DNA of 64,000 nucleotides, taken from Knoellia sp. S7-12 (lineage in GTDB: Bacteria; Actinomycetota; Actinomycetes; Actinomycetales; Dermatophilaceae). The DNA is taken from NCBI RefSeq assembly GCF_040518285.1, contig NZ_CP155449.1, forward strand, positions 3,100,001-3,164,000. The letters run 5' to 3'. Position numbers and translations under genes: made by a program. Position 1 is the first letter of the stretch; the number at the start of each line of letters is the position of its first letter. The notes below the pieces were generated by a model, which was not told the DNA's origin, did no database searches, and saw only the letters and a program-made list of their open reading frames with translations. Below, in pieces: positions 56,442 to 64,000 of the stretch.

Positions 56442-56469
56442 TTGCACAAAAATGTGTGAGAACTATGGA
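56442..56469 (+). promoter_or_regulatory. Predicted promoter of the subtilase gene
   Basis: TTGCAC (56442-56447) and TATGGA (56464-56469) are spaced by 16 bases. The transcript would start near 56477, giving a leader of about 60 bases, unlike most promoters here. Confidence 0.5.
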
Positions 56470-56503
56470 CTCCACGGGTGAGGCGCTGGCAGGGTGCATG
56501 TGT

Positions 56504-56521
56504 GACCGCAGAGTTGCGGTC
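56504..56521 (+). promoter_or_regulatory. Hairpin in the subtilase leader, just before its ribosome-binding site
   Basis: GACCGCA (56504-56510) pairs with TGCGGTC (56515-56521) around a GAGT loop, seven bases before AGGAGG at 56529-56534. It may protect the mRNA or modulate translation. Confidence 0.5.
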
Positions 56522-56539
56522 CACGACCAGGAGGAACAC

Positions 56540-58006
56540 GTGACATCCACCTTCATGAAGAGGGCTGCAGTGATCGCCGCTACCGCGACGTGTGCTGTGG
56601 CCACGACGGCAGTGGCCATTCCCGCCGGCGCCGCTCCACTCCCCACGCCGACGTCGTTCGTCGTCGCCCAGGGCGGCACCGGCACCGCCAAGGCCGTCGC
56701 CGCCGTCGAGGCGGCAGGCGGCACCGTCGTGCAGGAATGGCCCCAGATCGGTGTCGTCATCGCCAGCGCGACCGACGACACCTTTGACGACATGGCTCGT
56801 CGGGCTCCCGGCATCGTCGCGGCGGGCCCCTCCCGTGCGATGCAGGCCTACGTGCCGGCCTCGACCATCGTTCCCGACGGCACGGTCCAGGGCCTTGGCG
56901 CCGGCACCTCCGGTGGCGACGACACGAAGGAGCCCCTTTTCGCCGAACAGTGGGACATGCGCCAGATCGGTGCCGACAAGGCCCACCTCAAGACCGACGG
57001 CAACCGCGCCATCACGGTCGGCGTCCTCGACTCCGGCATCGAGGCCGACCACCCCGACCTCGCCGTCAACGTGGACGCCTCGCAGTCGGTCGACTGCACC
57101 GACCGCGGGATCCCGAACCAGGACCCCAAGGCGTGGCAGCCCACCACCTCCGACCACGGCACGCACGTGGCCGGCACGATCGGTGCCGCCCGCAACGGCG
57201 TCGGCATGATCGGCGTCGCGCCCAACGTCAAGCTCGCCTCGGTCAAGGTTGTCGAGGATGCCGGCTACATCTACCCGGAGTACGCGATCTGTGGCTTCAT
57301 CTGGGCGGCCGAAAAGGGCATGGAGGTCACCAACAACTCGTACTACATCGACCCCTACGCCCTCTGGTGCAAGAGCAACCTCGACGAGAAGGCCGCCATC
57401 CTGGCCGTCGAGCGGGCCCTGAAGTACAGCGAGAAGAAGGACGTCGTCAACGTCGCCGCCGCGGGCAACTCGGCCTGGGACCTCTCCAAGCCGATCCTCG
57501 ACACGACCAGCCCCAACAACACCCCGGAGCCGACTCCGCGCGACACCGACCAGCGCTGCTACGACATGCCCACCGAGGTCGGCAACACCGTGACGACCTC
57601 CTCGGTCGGCCCGACGGCCGTGAAGTCCTTCTATTCCAACTGGGGCCGGGGCGTCGTCGACGTCACCGCACCCGGTGGTGACTCGCGCGTCGTCGCGGAC
57701 ACCCCGTCGAAGAACGGCCGCGTCCTCTCGACCGTCGTCGGCGGTGGCTGGGGCTACAAGCAGGGCACGTCGATGGCTTCACCGCACGCTGCTGGCGTCG
57801 TTGCCCTCATCCGTGGCACCGACACCAGGCTCAACGCCAAGCAGTCCATCAGGACCCTCGAGAAGGAGTCCGACACCCTCGCATGCCCGTCGTTCTATGA
57901 CGCCAACCGTGACGGTGTCAACGACGCCACCTGTGAGGGTGGCGCGTCCGGCTCCGGCTACTACGGCGCTGGTCTGATCGACGCACTCGACGCCGTCACC
58001 AAGTGA
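56540..58006 (+). CDS. Secreted subtilisin-like serine protease (S8 family)
   Basis: About 488 residues. A signal peptide (MKRAAVIAATATCAVATTA, cleavage near AAP at about 30) precedes a propeptide-like region (residues 35-135). The catalytic triad is Asp164 in VGVLDSGIEADHPDL, His206 in SDHGTHVAGTIG and Ser411 in QGTSMASPHAAG; the oxyanion Asn lies in VTNNSYY or AAAGNS. The end, YYGAGLIDALDAV, is the usual last subtilase helix, so the enzyme is complete without extra domains. It should degrade proteins outside the cell. AGGAGGAA five bases before the GTG at 56540 fixes the start, although the frame is open upstream. Insert Cys residues suggest a disulfide near residues 340-440. Confidence 0.93.
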   Translation: MTSTFMKRAAVIAATATCAVATTAVAIPAGAAPLPTPTSFVVAQGGTGTAKAVAAVEAAGGTVVQEWPQIGVVIASATDDTFDDMARRAPGIVAAGPSRAMQAYVPASTIVPDGTVQGLGAGTSGGDDTKEPLFAEQWDMRQIGADKAHLKTDGNRAITVGVLDSGIEADHPDLAVNVDASQSVDCTDRGIPNQDPKAWQPTTSDHGTHVAGTIGAARNGVGMIGVAPNVKLASVKVVEDAGYIYPEYAICGFIWAAEKGMEVTNNSYYIDPYALWCKSNLDEKAAILAVERALKYSEKKDVVNVAAAGNSAWDLSKPILDTTSPNNTPEPTPRDTDQRCYDMPTEVGNTVTTSSVGPTAVKSFYSNWGRGVVDVTAPGGDSRVVADTPSKNGRVLSTVVGGGWGYKQGTSMASPHAAGVVALIRGTDTRLNAKQSIRTLEKESDTLACPSFYDANRDGVNDATCEGGASGSGYYGAGLIDALDAVTK

Positions 58007-58052
58007 CGTTCGAGTGAGCGCCTGACCGTCTGACCGTCTGACCCGTCAGGCA

Positions 58053-58090
58053 CAAGGCCCGTGCCCCCTCCCTGGGGGGTGCGGGCCTTG
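58053..58090. terminator. Strong hairpin terminator after the subtilase gene
   Basis: Arms 58053-58068 and 58075-58090 pair over 16 bp (two G-U wobbles). TCGTTTCG follows. An 8-base direct repeat GACCGTCT (58024-58039) lies just before it. Confidence 0.85.
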
Positions 58091-58135
58091 TCGTTTCGAC
58101 GGTGAGAACCTCACCGCGATGGCACGATCACCCGC

Positions 58136-58723
58136 ATGACGCTCACGAGTACCGAAGATCCGGCAACACGGACTCGTCAGTGGCTCACCCGGCCGCGGGC
58201 ATTCGGTGCCCTGGCCGCGTTGGTCCTGGCCGGGTCGACCATGGCCGCAACCGGGATCGGCACGGGTCCTGGCCTGATCGGTCATGACCTCGGCACGACC
58301 TTGGGCATCAGTCGCTCGGCGCCGACCACGTTCTCGTCCGGGATCATCCTGCGCAACCACGGCTGGCTCGACGTGCAGATCGAAAGCGTCCGCCCGATCC
58401 CACGTGGTGACGCGGCGAAGGGTCTGTCGTTGCGCGAGATCTCGTTCACCCTCGAGACCTACCCCGTTGGCATGTCAGAGGGATCCGCCGAGTCGGAGAT
58501 GCCTCGTTCCGTGCGCCGCCCAGCTGCGGGCTTCGTGCTTCCGCCGAGCGACGGCTCCCCAGAATCTTCCGCCTTCGGGGTCGCCACCTGGGAGCTCGTC
58601 ACAGCTGGCGATTGGGCTTATGACGGCTACGAGGTCGTCTACCGCCACGGGTTCGTCCGCCACCGGACCGCGGTGGGCCCCCGCACGGTTGCCTGCCCCA
58701 GCTCGGTCACGACCTGCGACTGA
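58136..58723 (+). CDS. Hypothetical membrane-anchored protein
   Basis: 195 residues. After a charged N-terminus (RTRQWLTRPR), a hydrophobic helix (FGALAALVLAGSTMAATGIG, about 23-43) anchors an extracellular part of about 150 residues. That part contains a beta-like pattern (GIILRNHGWLDVQIESVRPIP, WAYDGYEVVYRHGFVRHRT) and ends with two Cys (TVACPSSVTTCD), probably a disulfide. I do not recognise a family. A CACGAT hexamer lies seven bases before the ATG. It lies between the secreted subtilase and the exchanger, convergent with the latter (12 bases between stops). Confidence 0.7.
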   Translation: MTLTSTEDPATRTRQWLTRPRAFGALAALVLAGSTMAATGIGTGPGLIGHDLGTTLGISRSAPTTFSSGIILRNHGWLDVQIESVRPIPRGDAAKGLSLREISFTLETYPVGMSEGSAESEMPRSVRRPAAGFVLPPSDGSPESSAFGVATWELVTAGDWAYDGYEVVYRHGFVRHRTAVGPRTVACPSSVTTCD

Positions 58724-58735
58724 AGGATCCTGCGC

Positions 58736-59899
58736 TCAGGGGACGGCGGCGAGGAACAGGTATGCCGCGCAGAGCGTGAGGTGAACGCTCCCCTGCAACC
58801 TTGTGGCCCGCCCGGGCACGACCGTGAGCACGGCCGTCACGATGGTGATGGCAAGCAGGGTGATCTGGGTGGCGTCCAACCCGAGGTGAAGGGGTGTGCT
58901 GATCCAGATCGTCGCGATCGCCAGGACCGGGATCGTCAGACCGATGCTCGCCATGGCGGAGCCCAGAGCGAGGTTGATGCTCGTCTGGATGCGTTCGCGG
59001 CGGGCGGCGTTGACGGCCGCGATGGTCTCGGGCAGCAGCACGAGCAGGGCGATGACGACACCGACGAACGAGTGCGGCAGGCCAGCAGCAGCCACGGCTT
59101 CTTCGATGGACTTCGACTCGACCTTGGCCAGTCCGACGACGGCGACGAGCGACAGGACCAGGAAGCCGAGCGCGATCCACGCCTCGCTGTCCGTGGGCGG
59201 CGTGGCGTGCTCATCCTCGGGGAGCGGCTTGCCCTTGGACCCCACGGGCAGGAAGAAGTCGCGGTGGCGCACGGTCTGCGTGAGGACGAATGCGGCATAC
59301 AGGCTCAGCGAGGCGATCGCCGCAAAGGCGAGCTGGCTCGACGTGAACTCGGGCCCGATCGCTCCGGTGGTGACGGTCGGGAGGACCAGGCAGACCGCGG
59401 CGAGGGTGGCGACGGTGGCGAGCGCGCCACCCGTGCCCTCGGCGTTGAACCGGACCATCCCGAAGCGGCGGGAGCCCACGAGGAGCGACAGCCCGAGGAT
59501 GCCGTTGACCGTGATCATGACCGCGGCGAACACCGTGTCGCGAGCCAGGGTCGAGGTTCCTGCCCCACCGCTGAGCATGAGCGTGACGATGAGCGAGACC
59601 TCGATGACCGTCACTGCCACAGCAAGCACGAGGGATCCGAACGGCTCACCCACACGGTGGGCGATGACCTCGGCGTGATGGACGGCCGCGAGCACTGCGG
59701 CACCGAGCAGCACAGCGACGAGACCGACGACGATTCCGTTGATGTCGCGACCCCACGTCACGGCCAGCGCGATGAGGGCGAGGACGGGGGCGATCGCGGT
59801 CCAGTGGAGCAGGTTCTTGCGGGTCGTCGTGCTCGGCGGCGTGTCGTTGTCGACGTCGTTGTCGGTCCCGGTTCCGACCCCGGACTCACTGCCGGTCAT
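58736..59899 (-). CDS. chaA: Ca2+/H+ (Na+/H+) antiporter, ChaA type
   Basis: 387 residues with about eleven helices of the cation/Ca2+ exchanger superfamily. The two inverted alpha-repeat motifs are HAEVIAHRVGEPFGSLVLAV followed by VTVIEVSLIV, and LLPETIAAVNAARRERIQTS followed by NLALGSAMASIGLTIP, each with the ion-binding Glu. It exports Ca2+ or Na+ against protons. The N-terminal 30 residues are acidic and cytosolic. The ATG at 59899 overlaps the folD stop by one base (TGATG), so it is probably co-expressed with folD. Specificity cannot be read from sequence. Confidence 0.88.
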   Translation of the reverse strand: MTGSESGVGTGTDNDVDNDTPPSTTTRKNLLHWTAIAPVLALIALAVTWGRDINGIVVGLVAVLLGAAVLAAVHHAEVIAHRVGEPFGSLVLAVAVTVIEVSLIVTLMLSGGAGTSTLARDTVFAAVMITVNGILGLSLLVGSRRFGMVRFNAEGTGGALATVATLAAVCLVLPTVTTGAIGPEFTSSQLAFAAIASLSLYAAFVLTQTVRHRDFFLPVGSKGKPLPEDEHATPPTDSEAWIALGFLVLSLVAVVGLAKVESKSIEEAVAAAGLPHSFVGVVIALLVLLPETIAAVNAARRERIQTSINLALGSAMASIGLTIPVLAIATIWISTPLHLGLDATQITLLAITIVTAVLTVVPGRATRLQGSVHLTLCAAYLFLAAVP

Positions 59900-60789
59900 C
59901 AGCCGGCTCCGTGGCCTGCCGCAGCGAGCTCTTGGGCGGCCTGCTTCTCGGCGATGGCGACGACGTTGCTCAGGAGCATCGCGCGGGTCATGGGTCCGAC
60001 ACCGCCCGGGTTGGGACTGACCCACCCGGCGACGTCCGCGACATCGGCGGCGACGTCACCGGCGATGACGGAGCGACCCTCCTCGACGACGCGACTCACG
60101 CCGACGTCGAGCACGGCTGCGCCGGGCTTGATCATGTTGCCGGTGATGAGTCCGGGGACACCTGCCGCAGCGATGACGATGTCGGCGCGGCGGACCTCAG
60201 CGGCGAGGTCGACGGTGCCGGTGTGGCACTGGACGACGGTCGCATTCTCGGAGCGGCGGGTGAGGATGAGTGAGAGTGGGCGTCCGACGGTGATGCCTCG
60301 ACCGACGACGACGACCCGCGCACCGGCGATCGGCACGTCGTAGCGGCGCAGCAGCTCGATGCAGCCCACAGGCGTGCAGGGCAGGGGCGCTTCCTGGCCA
60401 AGGACGAGCCAGCCGAGGTTGGTCGGGTGGAGTCCGTCGACATCTTTGCCGGGGTCGACAGCGGCGAGGATCTGGTTCTCGTCGAGGCCGGTGGGCTGCT
60501 GCACGAGGAAGCCGGTGCAGGCCGGGTCCTCGTTGAGCTCACGCACGACCGAGAGGACGTCGTCCAGGCTGGAGTCGGCGGACAGGTCGCGGCGGATGCT
60601 CGAGATGCCGATCTCCGCACAGTCCTTGTGCTTGGCATTGACGTACCAGCTGCTGCCCGGGTCGTTGCCCACGAGGACCGTGCCGAGGCCGGGCGTGATC
60701 CCGCGTTCGGCCAGCGCGGCGACACGACCGCGGAGCTCCTTCTTGATCGTCGCGAGGATGGCCTTGCCGTCAAGTGTCTGAGCAGTCAC
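59899..60789 (-). CDS. folD: Bifunctional methylenetetrahydrofolate dehydrogenase/cyclohydrolase
   Basis: 296 residues. It interconverts methylene-, methenyl- and formyl-tetrahydrofolate. [14 protein letters not shown] has the catalytic Tyr and Lys; [15 protein letters not shown] is the classic signature, [11 protein letters not shown] follows, and [18 protein letters not shown] binds [20 protein letters not shown] closes the site. The GTG at 60789 is chosen because homology starts at LDGKAI; in-frame extension upstream would run through the tandem repeats. GAGAAT lies six bases before it. Confidence 0.94.
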   Translation of the reverse strand: MTAQTLDGKAILATIKKELRGRVAALAERGITPGLGTVLVGNDPGSSWYVNAKHKDCAEIGISSIRRDLSADSSLDDVLSVVRELNEDPACTGFLVQQPTGLDENQILAAVDPGKDVDGLHPTNLGWLVLGQEAPLPCTPVGCIELLRRYDVPIAGARVVVVGRGITVGRPLSLILTRRSENATVVQCHTGTVDLAAEVRRADIVIAAAGVPGLITGNMIKPGAAVLDVGVSRVVEEGRSVIAGDVAADVADVAGWVSPNPGGVGPMTRAMLLSNVVAIAEKQAAQELAAAGHGAG

Positions 60790-60881
60790 CCAGCAATTCT
60801 CCCAGACGCCGCGGGGGCTCCCGACCGCCGCTCTGCCGAAAGGCCCACGGTCGAGTCGTGGGTGCTCTCGATTCGCGCTGT

Positions 60882-60971
60882 GCACTGCTGCGCTGGGCTG
60901 CAGCAATGCAGGCACTGCTGCGCTGGGGAGCAGCAATGCAGGCACTGCTGCGCTGGGGAGCAGCACTGCAC
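60882..60971. repeat. Three 30-bp tandem repeats, each a potential hairpin
   Basis: Units 60882-60911, 60912-60941 and 60942-60971 share GCACTGCTGCGCTGGG with few differences. In each, TGCTGC pairs with GCAGCA around an 8-base loop, and TGCA flanks extend the stem. The block lies between the DUF1116 gene stop (60989) and the folD start (60789). It could terminate transcription or modulate folD. Confidence 0.8.
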
Positions 60972-60988
60972 AGCGGCGGCCGAGAAGG

Positions 60989-62395
60989 TCAGGGGGTCGC
61001 GGTCGCGAGGGCCGCGAGAGCCGCAGGGAAGCACTCGGCCGGCGGCGTCACGAGACCCGCGCCGACCTGCCCCGTCCCGGCCACGCGCCCGGCCATCCCC
61101 GTGTTGATCTGCGGCAGGATCCCGGTGCGCACGACCGACACGACGTCGATGCCGGTCGGCGTCCCGCGGAAGTCGAGGATCGGCACCTGGAACATGGGGT
61201 GCTCGCCGTGCGTGATCTCGTACATCGTCTGGGTCGCCCGCAGCGCGAACGCCACATCACCACCGACGAACTTCACGATGGCCGGGGCCGCAGCCATGGC
61301 GAATCCGCCGATACCGCCGGTCTCGGTGATGGCCGAGTCGCCGATGTCGGGGTTGGCGTCGTCGGGGCCGTAGTCGCCGAGGAACAGACCATCCGGGGTG
61401 TTCGCCGGGCCGGTGAACCACTGGTCGGACGTGCCGGAGACCCGGATCCCGAAGTCGGTCCCGTTGCGAGCCATCGTCGTCACGAGCGACGAACCGGGTA
61501 TGCCGTGGGCCGCCATCGTCGCGAGCTTGCAGGCCGGCATACCGAGATTGAGGAAGAAGTGCTCGTTTGCACCGGAGAAACGCACCGCCTCGGCGATGTC
61601 GGCCGAGCTCGCGTCGGCGGTGATCATGCCGGGCAGCAGCTCGCGCAGGAGCATGAGCGAACCAGCACGGTTGCGGTTGTGGCCCTCGTCGCCCATCTGG
61701 AGCATCTGCGCCAGGATCGCCTTGATGTCGAACGGCCCTGTACGGCGCACCGACTGCTGCAGGATCGGGCCGAGCACGTCGGTCATCCAGTGCAACCGGT
61801 CGATCACCTCGGGGCCGTAGGCGCCGTAGCGCAGCACCTTGCCGAGGCCCTCGTTGAGCGAGCACCACGACCACGCGTCGTGGACCTCGTCGCGCAGGCC
61901 ATACATCCACATCGACGGTGACACGACGCCCGCCATCGGGCCGACGGCGTCGCGGTGGTGGCACGGCTCGAACGCGAACTTGCCTGCGGCGAGGTCGTCC
62001 TCGGCGCGCTCGGCGTTGTCAGCGAGCCCTTCGAAAAGCACAGCACCGATGAGGGCGCCCTTGAGCGGACCGGACATCCGCTCCCACTCGATGGGCGGTC
62101 CGGCGTGGAGGAAGGTGCCGCGTTCGAGGCCGAGGGCGTCCTTGGCCTGCTTCACGTCGCAGAGCTCGGCTCCAGCCGCCGTCAGGCGTGCGTATGCCGT
62201 CGCGTTGGCCTCCGCTCGACGTGCGTCAGCCAGGACGGTGGCGAGGTCCGTCTCGGTTCCTGCCATCGGCGGTTGCCAGTCGGCCTCAGTGACGGTGACG
62301 GCCTGACCGCGCAGGGCGTCGGCGAACAGCTGGACACCTGCCGTGGCCACGGAGGGCGATTCGACGCAGAGCAGTCCGTGCAGTGGCTGGTTCAT
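60989..62395 (-). CDS. DUF1116 protein, AllG/YlbE-like (predicted oxamate carbamoyltransferase subunit)
   Basis: 468 residues of the DUF1116 family. [71 protein letters not shown] and [19 protein letters not shown] are family hallmarks. In enteric bacteria AllG (YlbE) works with FdrA/AllF and AllH to form the oxamate carbamoyltransferase of allantoin breakdown, which releases carbamoyl phosphate and oxamate. Here the three occur in the order allH, fdrA, allG on the minus strand, overlapping by four bases, so the same complex is likely; the true substrate could differ. Confidence 0.87.
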   Translation of the reverse strand: MNQPLHGLLCVESPSVATAGVQLFADALRGQAVTVTEADWQPPMAGTETDLATVLADARRAEANATAYARLTAAGAELCDVKQAKDALGLERGTFLHAGPPIEWERMSGPLKGALIGAVLFEGLADNAERAEDDLAAGKFAFEPCHHRDAVGPMAGVVSPSMWMYGLRDEVHDAWSWCSLNEGLGKVLRYGAYGPEVIDRLHWMTDVLGPILQQSVRRTGPFDIKAILAQMLQMGDEGHNRNRAGSLMLLRELLPGMITADASSADIAEAVRFSGANEHFFLNLGMPACKLATMAAHGIPGSSLVTTMARNGTDFGIRVSGTSDQWFTGPANTPDGLFLGDYGPDDANPDIGDSAITETGGIGGFAMAAAPAIVKFVGGDVAFALRATQTMYEITHGEHPMFQVPILDFRGTPTGIDVVSVVRTGILPQINTGMAGRVAGTGQVGAGLVTPPAECFPAALAALATATP

Positions 62396-63885
62396 CGAGC
62401 TCCTCCGAGGAACGTCAGGGCGTGGCGGGTGGCATCACGGTTGGAGAGGAAGACGGACGCGCCGGCGCCGGAGAGGGTCTGCGCGGTGGCGGCAAAACCC
62501 TGCGGGTCGCCCTTGGTGCCCGTGAGGGACACGACGACCGGCAGCTCCCGGCCGCTGTCGCGCGCGGCACCCTTGGCCGCGCGGATCGCGTCGGCCAGCT
62601 CGCCAGCCGGGTCCTGATGGGCGCCGAAGCCGAGGACGAGGTCGAGCAACAGCGCGCCACACGTGGGGTCCTGCGCCTCTGCGGCGATGCGCTCCATCCG
62701 CAGTGTCGGGTCGATCATCGGGTGCGCCCGCCCCTGGGTCAGACCGTCGTCGCCGAAGTCGATGACGAGGTGCCCGTCGTGCGTGAGACCTGAGCCGAGG
62801 GCCAGATCGTCGCGCAGCGGGATGTTGGACCGGATGTCGCCGAGGGACTCCGCGGCGATGAGCATCGCCTCGTCTGCGAGAGTGCCGCCGCAGAACAGTC
62901 CGCGCAGACTGCCCAGCCCTGCGCCGGGCTCAGGATCGCTGTCCGACAACCACTTCGGCCATTCCGGCACGTCGTGTCCCTCTGCCTTGAGCACCGCCTC
63001 GAGAGCGGTGGTGAGGTCGGGCCGACCGGCACCGAGCGTGGCCCAACGGACCGGGAGACCCAGGCCGGCGGCATACGCCTCGAGGTCCGTGAGGACCGCC
63101 TCGTCCGGAGGTTTGGAGACGACGACGATGGAGCTCGTGGCGGGGTCCGCTGCGAGTGCCGCCAGCGCCTGTCGGGTCGACCGTCCACCGACAGCCGCCT
63201 TGAGGTCGCGTCCGCCGACCCCGAGGCAGTGTGAGATGCCCACTCCGGCAGCGTCGAGCAGACACATGATCTGTTGGGCGCCCGTGCCCGACGCGGCGAC
63301 GAGCCCCATCGGGCCTGCCTCGACCACGTTTGCGAAGCCGAGGGCGACTCCCCCGACGACTGCCGTGCCACAGTCCGGGCCCATGATGAGGACATCGACC
63401 GCCGCTGCGGCGTCCTTGAGTCGGACCTCGTCCTCGACGGGGACGTTGTCCGAGAAGAGCATCACCGAGGCGCCAGCACCGATGGCATCAAGAGCCTCGG
63501 TGGTCGCGTACCTGCCCGGCACCGAGATGAGCGCGAGCTCCGCTCCCCCCACCCGAACGGCTCCACTGGTGGTGCGCGGCGCGGGGGCATCGCCGAAGCC
63601 ACCGCTGGGCGCTGCCTTCGCGCTGAGGGCGGCGGCGGCCGCCGCGAGGCCTGCTGCGACGGCGTCCTCGTCGACAGCCCGGATTGCCACTACGAGATCG
63701 TTGGGGCCAGCAGCCTCTGGGATCTCGAACCCCATCCCGCTGAGCACCTCGACGTTGAGCTCGGTCGTCATCGCCACCTGCGCAGCCTCGACCCCCTCGA
63801 CGTCGGCGACCGTGCGAGACACCTGGAGCAGCGTCACGGAGTCGTGGTAGGCGCCTCGACGCAGATCGACGTGGGTAATCGTCAC
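62392..63885 (-). CDS. fdrA: FdrA-family acyl-CoA-synthetase-like protein (AllF-like)
   Basis: 497 residues related to succinyl-CoA synthetase alpha and beta folds. GAYHDSVTLLQVSRTVADVEGVEAAQVAM begins the FdrA domain, DVLIMGPDCGTAVVGGVALGFANVV is the ligase-CoA-like part, and VAASGTGAQQIMCLLDAAGVGISHCLGVGGRDL keeps the segment that in succinyl-CoA synthetase carries the phosphohistidine. The end (VVVSLTGTKGDPQGFAATAQTLSGAGASVF) is typical of FdrA. It is the central subunit of the predicted carbamoyltransferase. The GTG at 63885 overlaps the stop of the preceding gene (GTGA), and its stop overlaps the DUF1116 start. Confidence 0.9.
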   Translation of the reverse strand: MTITHVDLRRGAYHDSVTLLQVSRTVADVEGVEAAQVAMTTELNVEVLSGMGFEIPEAAGPNDLVVAIRAVDEDAVAAGLAAAAAALSAKAAPSGGFGDAPAPRTTSGAVRVGGAELALISVPGRYATTEALDAIGAGASVMLFSDNVPVEDEVRLKDAAAAVDVLIMGPDCGTAVVGGVALGFANVVEAGPMGLVAASGTGAQQIMCLLDAAGVGISHCLGVGGRDLKAAVGGRSTRQALAALAADPATSSIVVVSKPPDEAVLTDLEAYAAGLGLPVRWATLGAGRPDLTTALEAVLKAEGHDVPEWPKWLSDSDPEPGAGLGSLRGLFCGGTLADEAMLIAAESLGDIRSNIPLRDDLALGSGLTHDGHLVIDFGDDGLTQGRAHPMIDPTLRMERIAAEAQDPTCGALLLDLVLGFGAHQDPAGELADAIRAAKGAARDSGRELPVVVSLTGTKGDPQGFAATAQTLSGAGASVFLSNRDATRHALTFLGGAR

Positions 63886-64000
63886 GACGGGATTCCTTCC
63901 GGTAGAGGGGAATTGGCATGGAGCAACACCTGGTCGATGCCTTCGAGGAGACCTGCCCCCGAGGTGTGGCCGATCGCGAGCACGAGCTCACGAGAGGGGC
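63882..64000 (-). CDS. C-terminal end of a DUF2877 protein (AllH/YlbF-like), cut by window end
   Basis: The minus strand is open from the window edge to a TGA at 63882-63884. The 38 residues include LVLAIGHTSGAGLLEGIDQV, which matches the C-terminal GHTSGxDLLxG box of DUF2877 proteins. The stop overlaps the fdrA start by GTGA. AllH is the third subunit expected beside FdrA and AllG, so position and motif agree. The start and most of the gene lie beyond the window. Confidence 0.75.
   Translation of the reverse strand, partial: PSRELVLAIGHTSGAGLLEGIDQVLLHANSPLPEGIPS

Noticed and set aside
60786..61034. Cys-rich repeat peptide across the 30-bp tandem repeats
   Set aside because: The frame begins inside the DUF1116 gene, lacks a ribosome-binding site, and equally repetitive peptides arise in every frame of the repeat. 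Kept only as a caution in the repeat finding.

Overview
The window is high-GC DNA (about 70% G+C by eye, strong C/G third-codon bias) from an actinobacterium. GTG starts, a monomeric NADP-dependent isocitrate dehydrogenase, an LAXTG sortase substrate, an F420-type nitroreductase-family protein, an MT0933-type small protein and a 13E12-type HNH nuclease all fit. The family Intrasporangiaceae/Dermatophilaceae (Janibacter, Knoellia, Phycicoccus relatives) is my best guess, by inference only. No rRNA, tRNA, CRISPR array or intact insertion sequence was seen, and no gene-free stretch exceeds 300 bases.

Layout. 1-4.3 kb: end of a secreted cyclophilin, an MT0933-type protein, LpdA-type flavoprotein and a repeat-bearing LAXTG wall protein. 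4.5-16.3 kb: purine nucleoside phosphorylase and a phosphosugar mutase, an accessory block (frameshifted membrane gene, DUF1992, GNAT, HNH nuclease, methyltransferase, secreted EEP phosphohydrolase), then deoC, an aldehyde dehydrogenase, a half-length dehydrogenase and a uridine-kinase-like gene. 16.3-24 kb: DivIVA-domain protein and a conserved membrane/MoxR set (membrane protein, DUF4129, DUF4350, MoxR, DUF58, RDD, SpoIIM). 24-28.1 kb: add, deoA, cdd and an M20 amidohydrolase. With punA, the mutase and deoC these complete nucleoside catabolism to a C5-phosphate and acetaldehyde. 28.3-31.4 kb: GbsR/MarR regulator and a divergent ABC exporter. 31.5-38.6 kb: GDP-mannose genes, a mannosyltransferase and the complete dTDP-rhamnose set. 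38.6-43.3 kb: YihY/BrkB protein, 2H phosphoesterase, trpS, galK and exonuclease III. 43.4-46.9 kb: aminotransferase, phosphoglycosyltransferase and acetyltransferase resembling PglE-PglC-PglD, plus a UDP-glucose dehydrogenase-type gene. 47-53 kb: aquaporin, icd, a Ddn-like protein, GNAT, galE and mdh. 53.3-56.4 kb: an overlapping three-gene operon (N-formylglutamate amidohydrolase family, QEGLA/DUF1704 zincin, ATP-grasp ligase). 56.5-60.8 kb: subtilase, small membrane protein, cation/H+ exchanger and folD. 61-64 kb: an allG/fdrA/allH-like operon cut by the window end.

The strongest unexplained signal is an 8-base word, CGGCATAC (complement GTATGCCG), found by eye about 55 times, roughly once per 1.2 kb. 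A hand estimate expects about 2. It lies in all reading frames and forces rare codons. It also occurs as inverted pairs in hairpins at gene ends. This is the behaviour of the DNA-uptake sequences of Neisseria and Haemophilus, which to my knowledge are not described in Actinobacteria. The longest stretch without it (8.2-13.5 kb) starts with the accessory block.

A second general feature is the promoter layout. For about 25 genes a -10-like hexamer ends 6-7 bases before the start codon, which predicts widespread leaderless transcripts. I used it to choose several starts.
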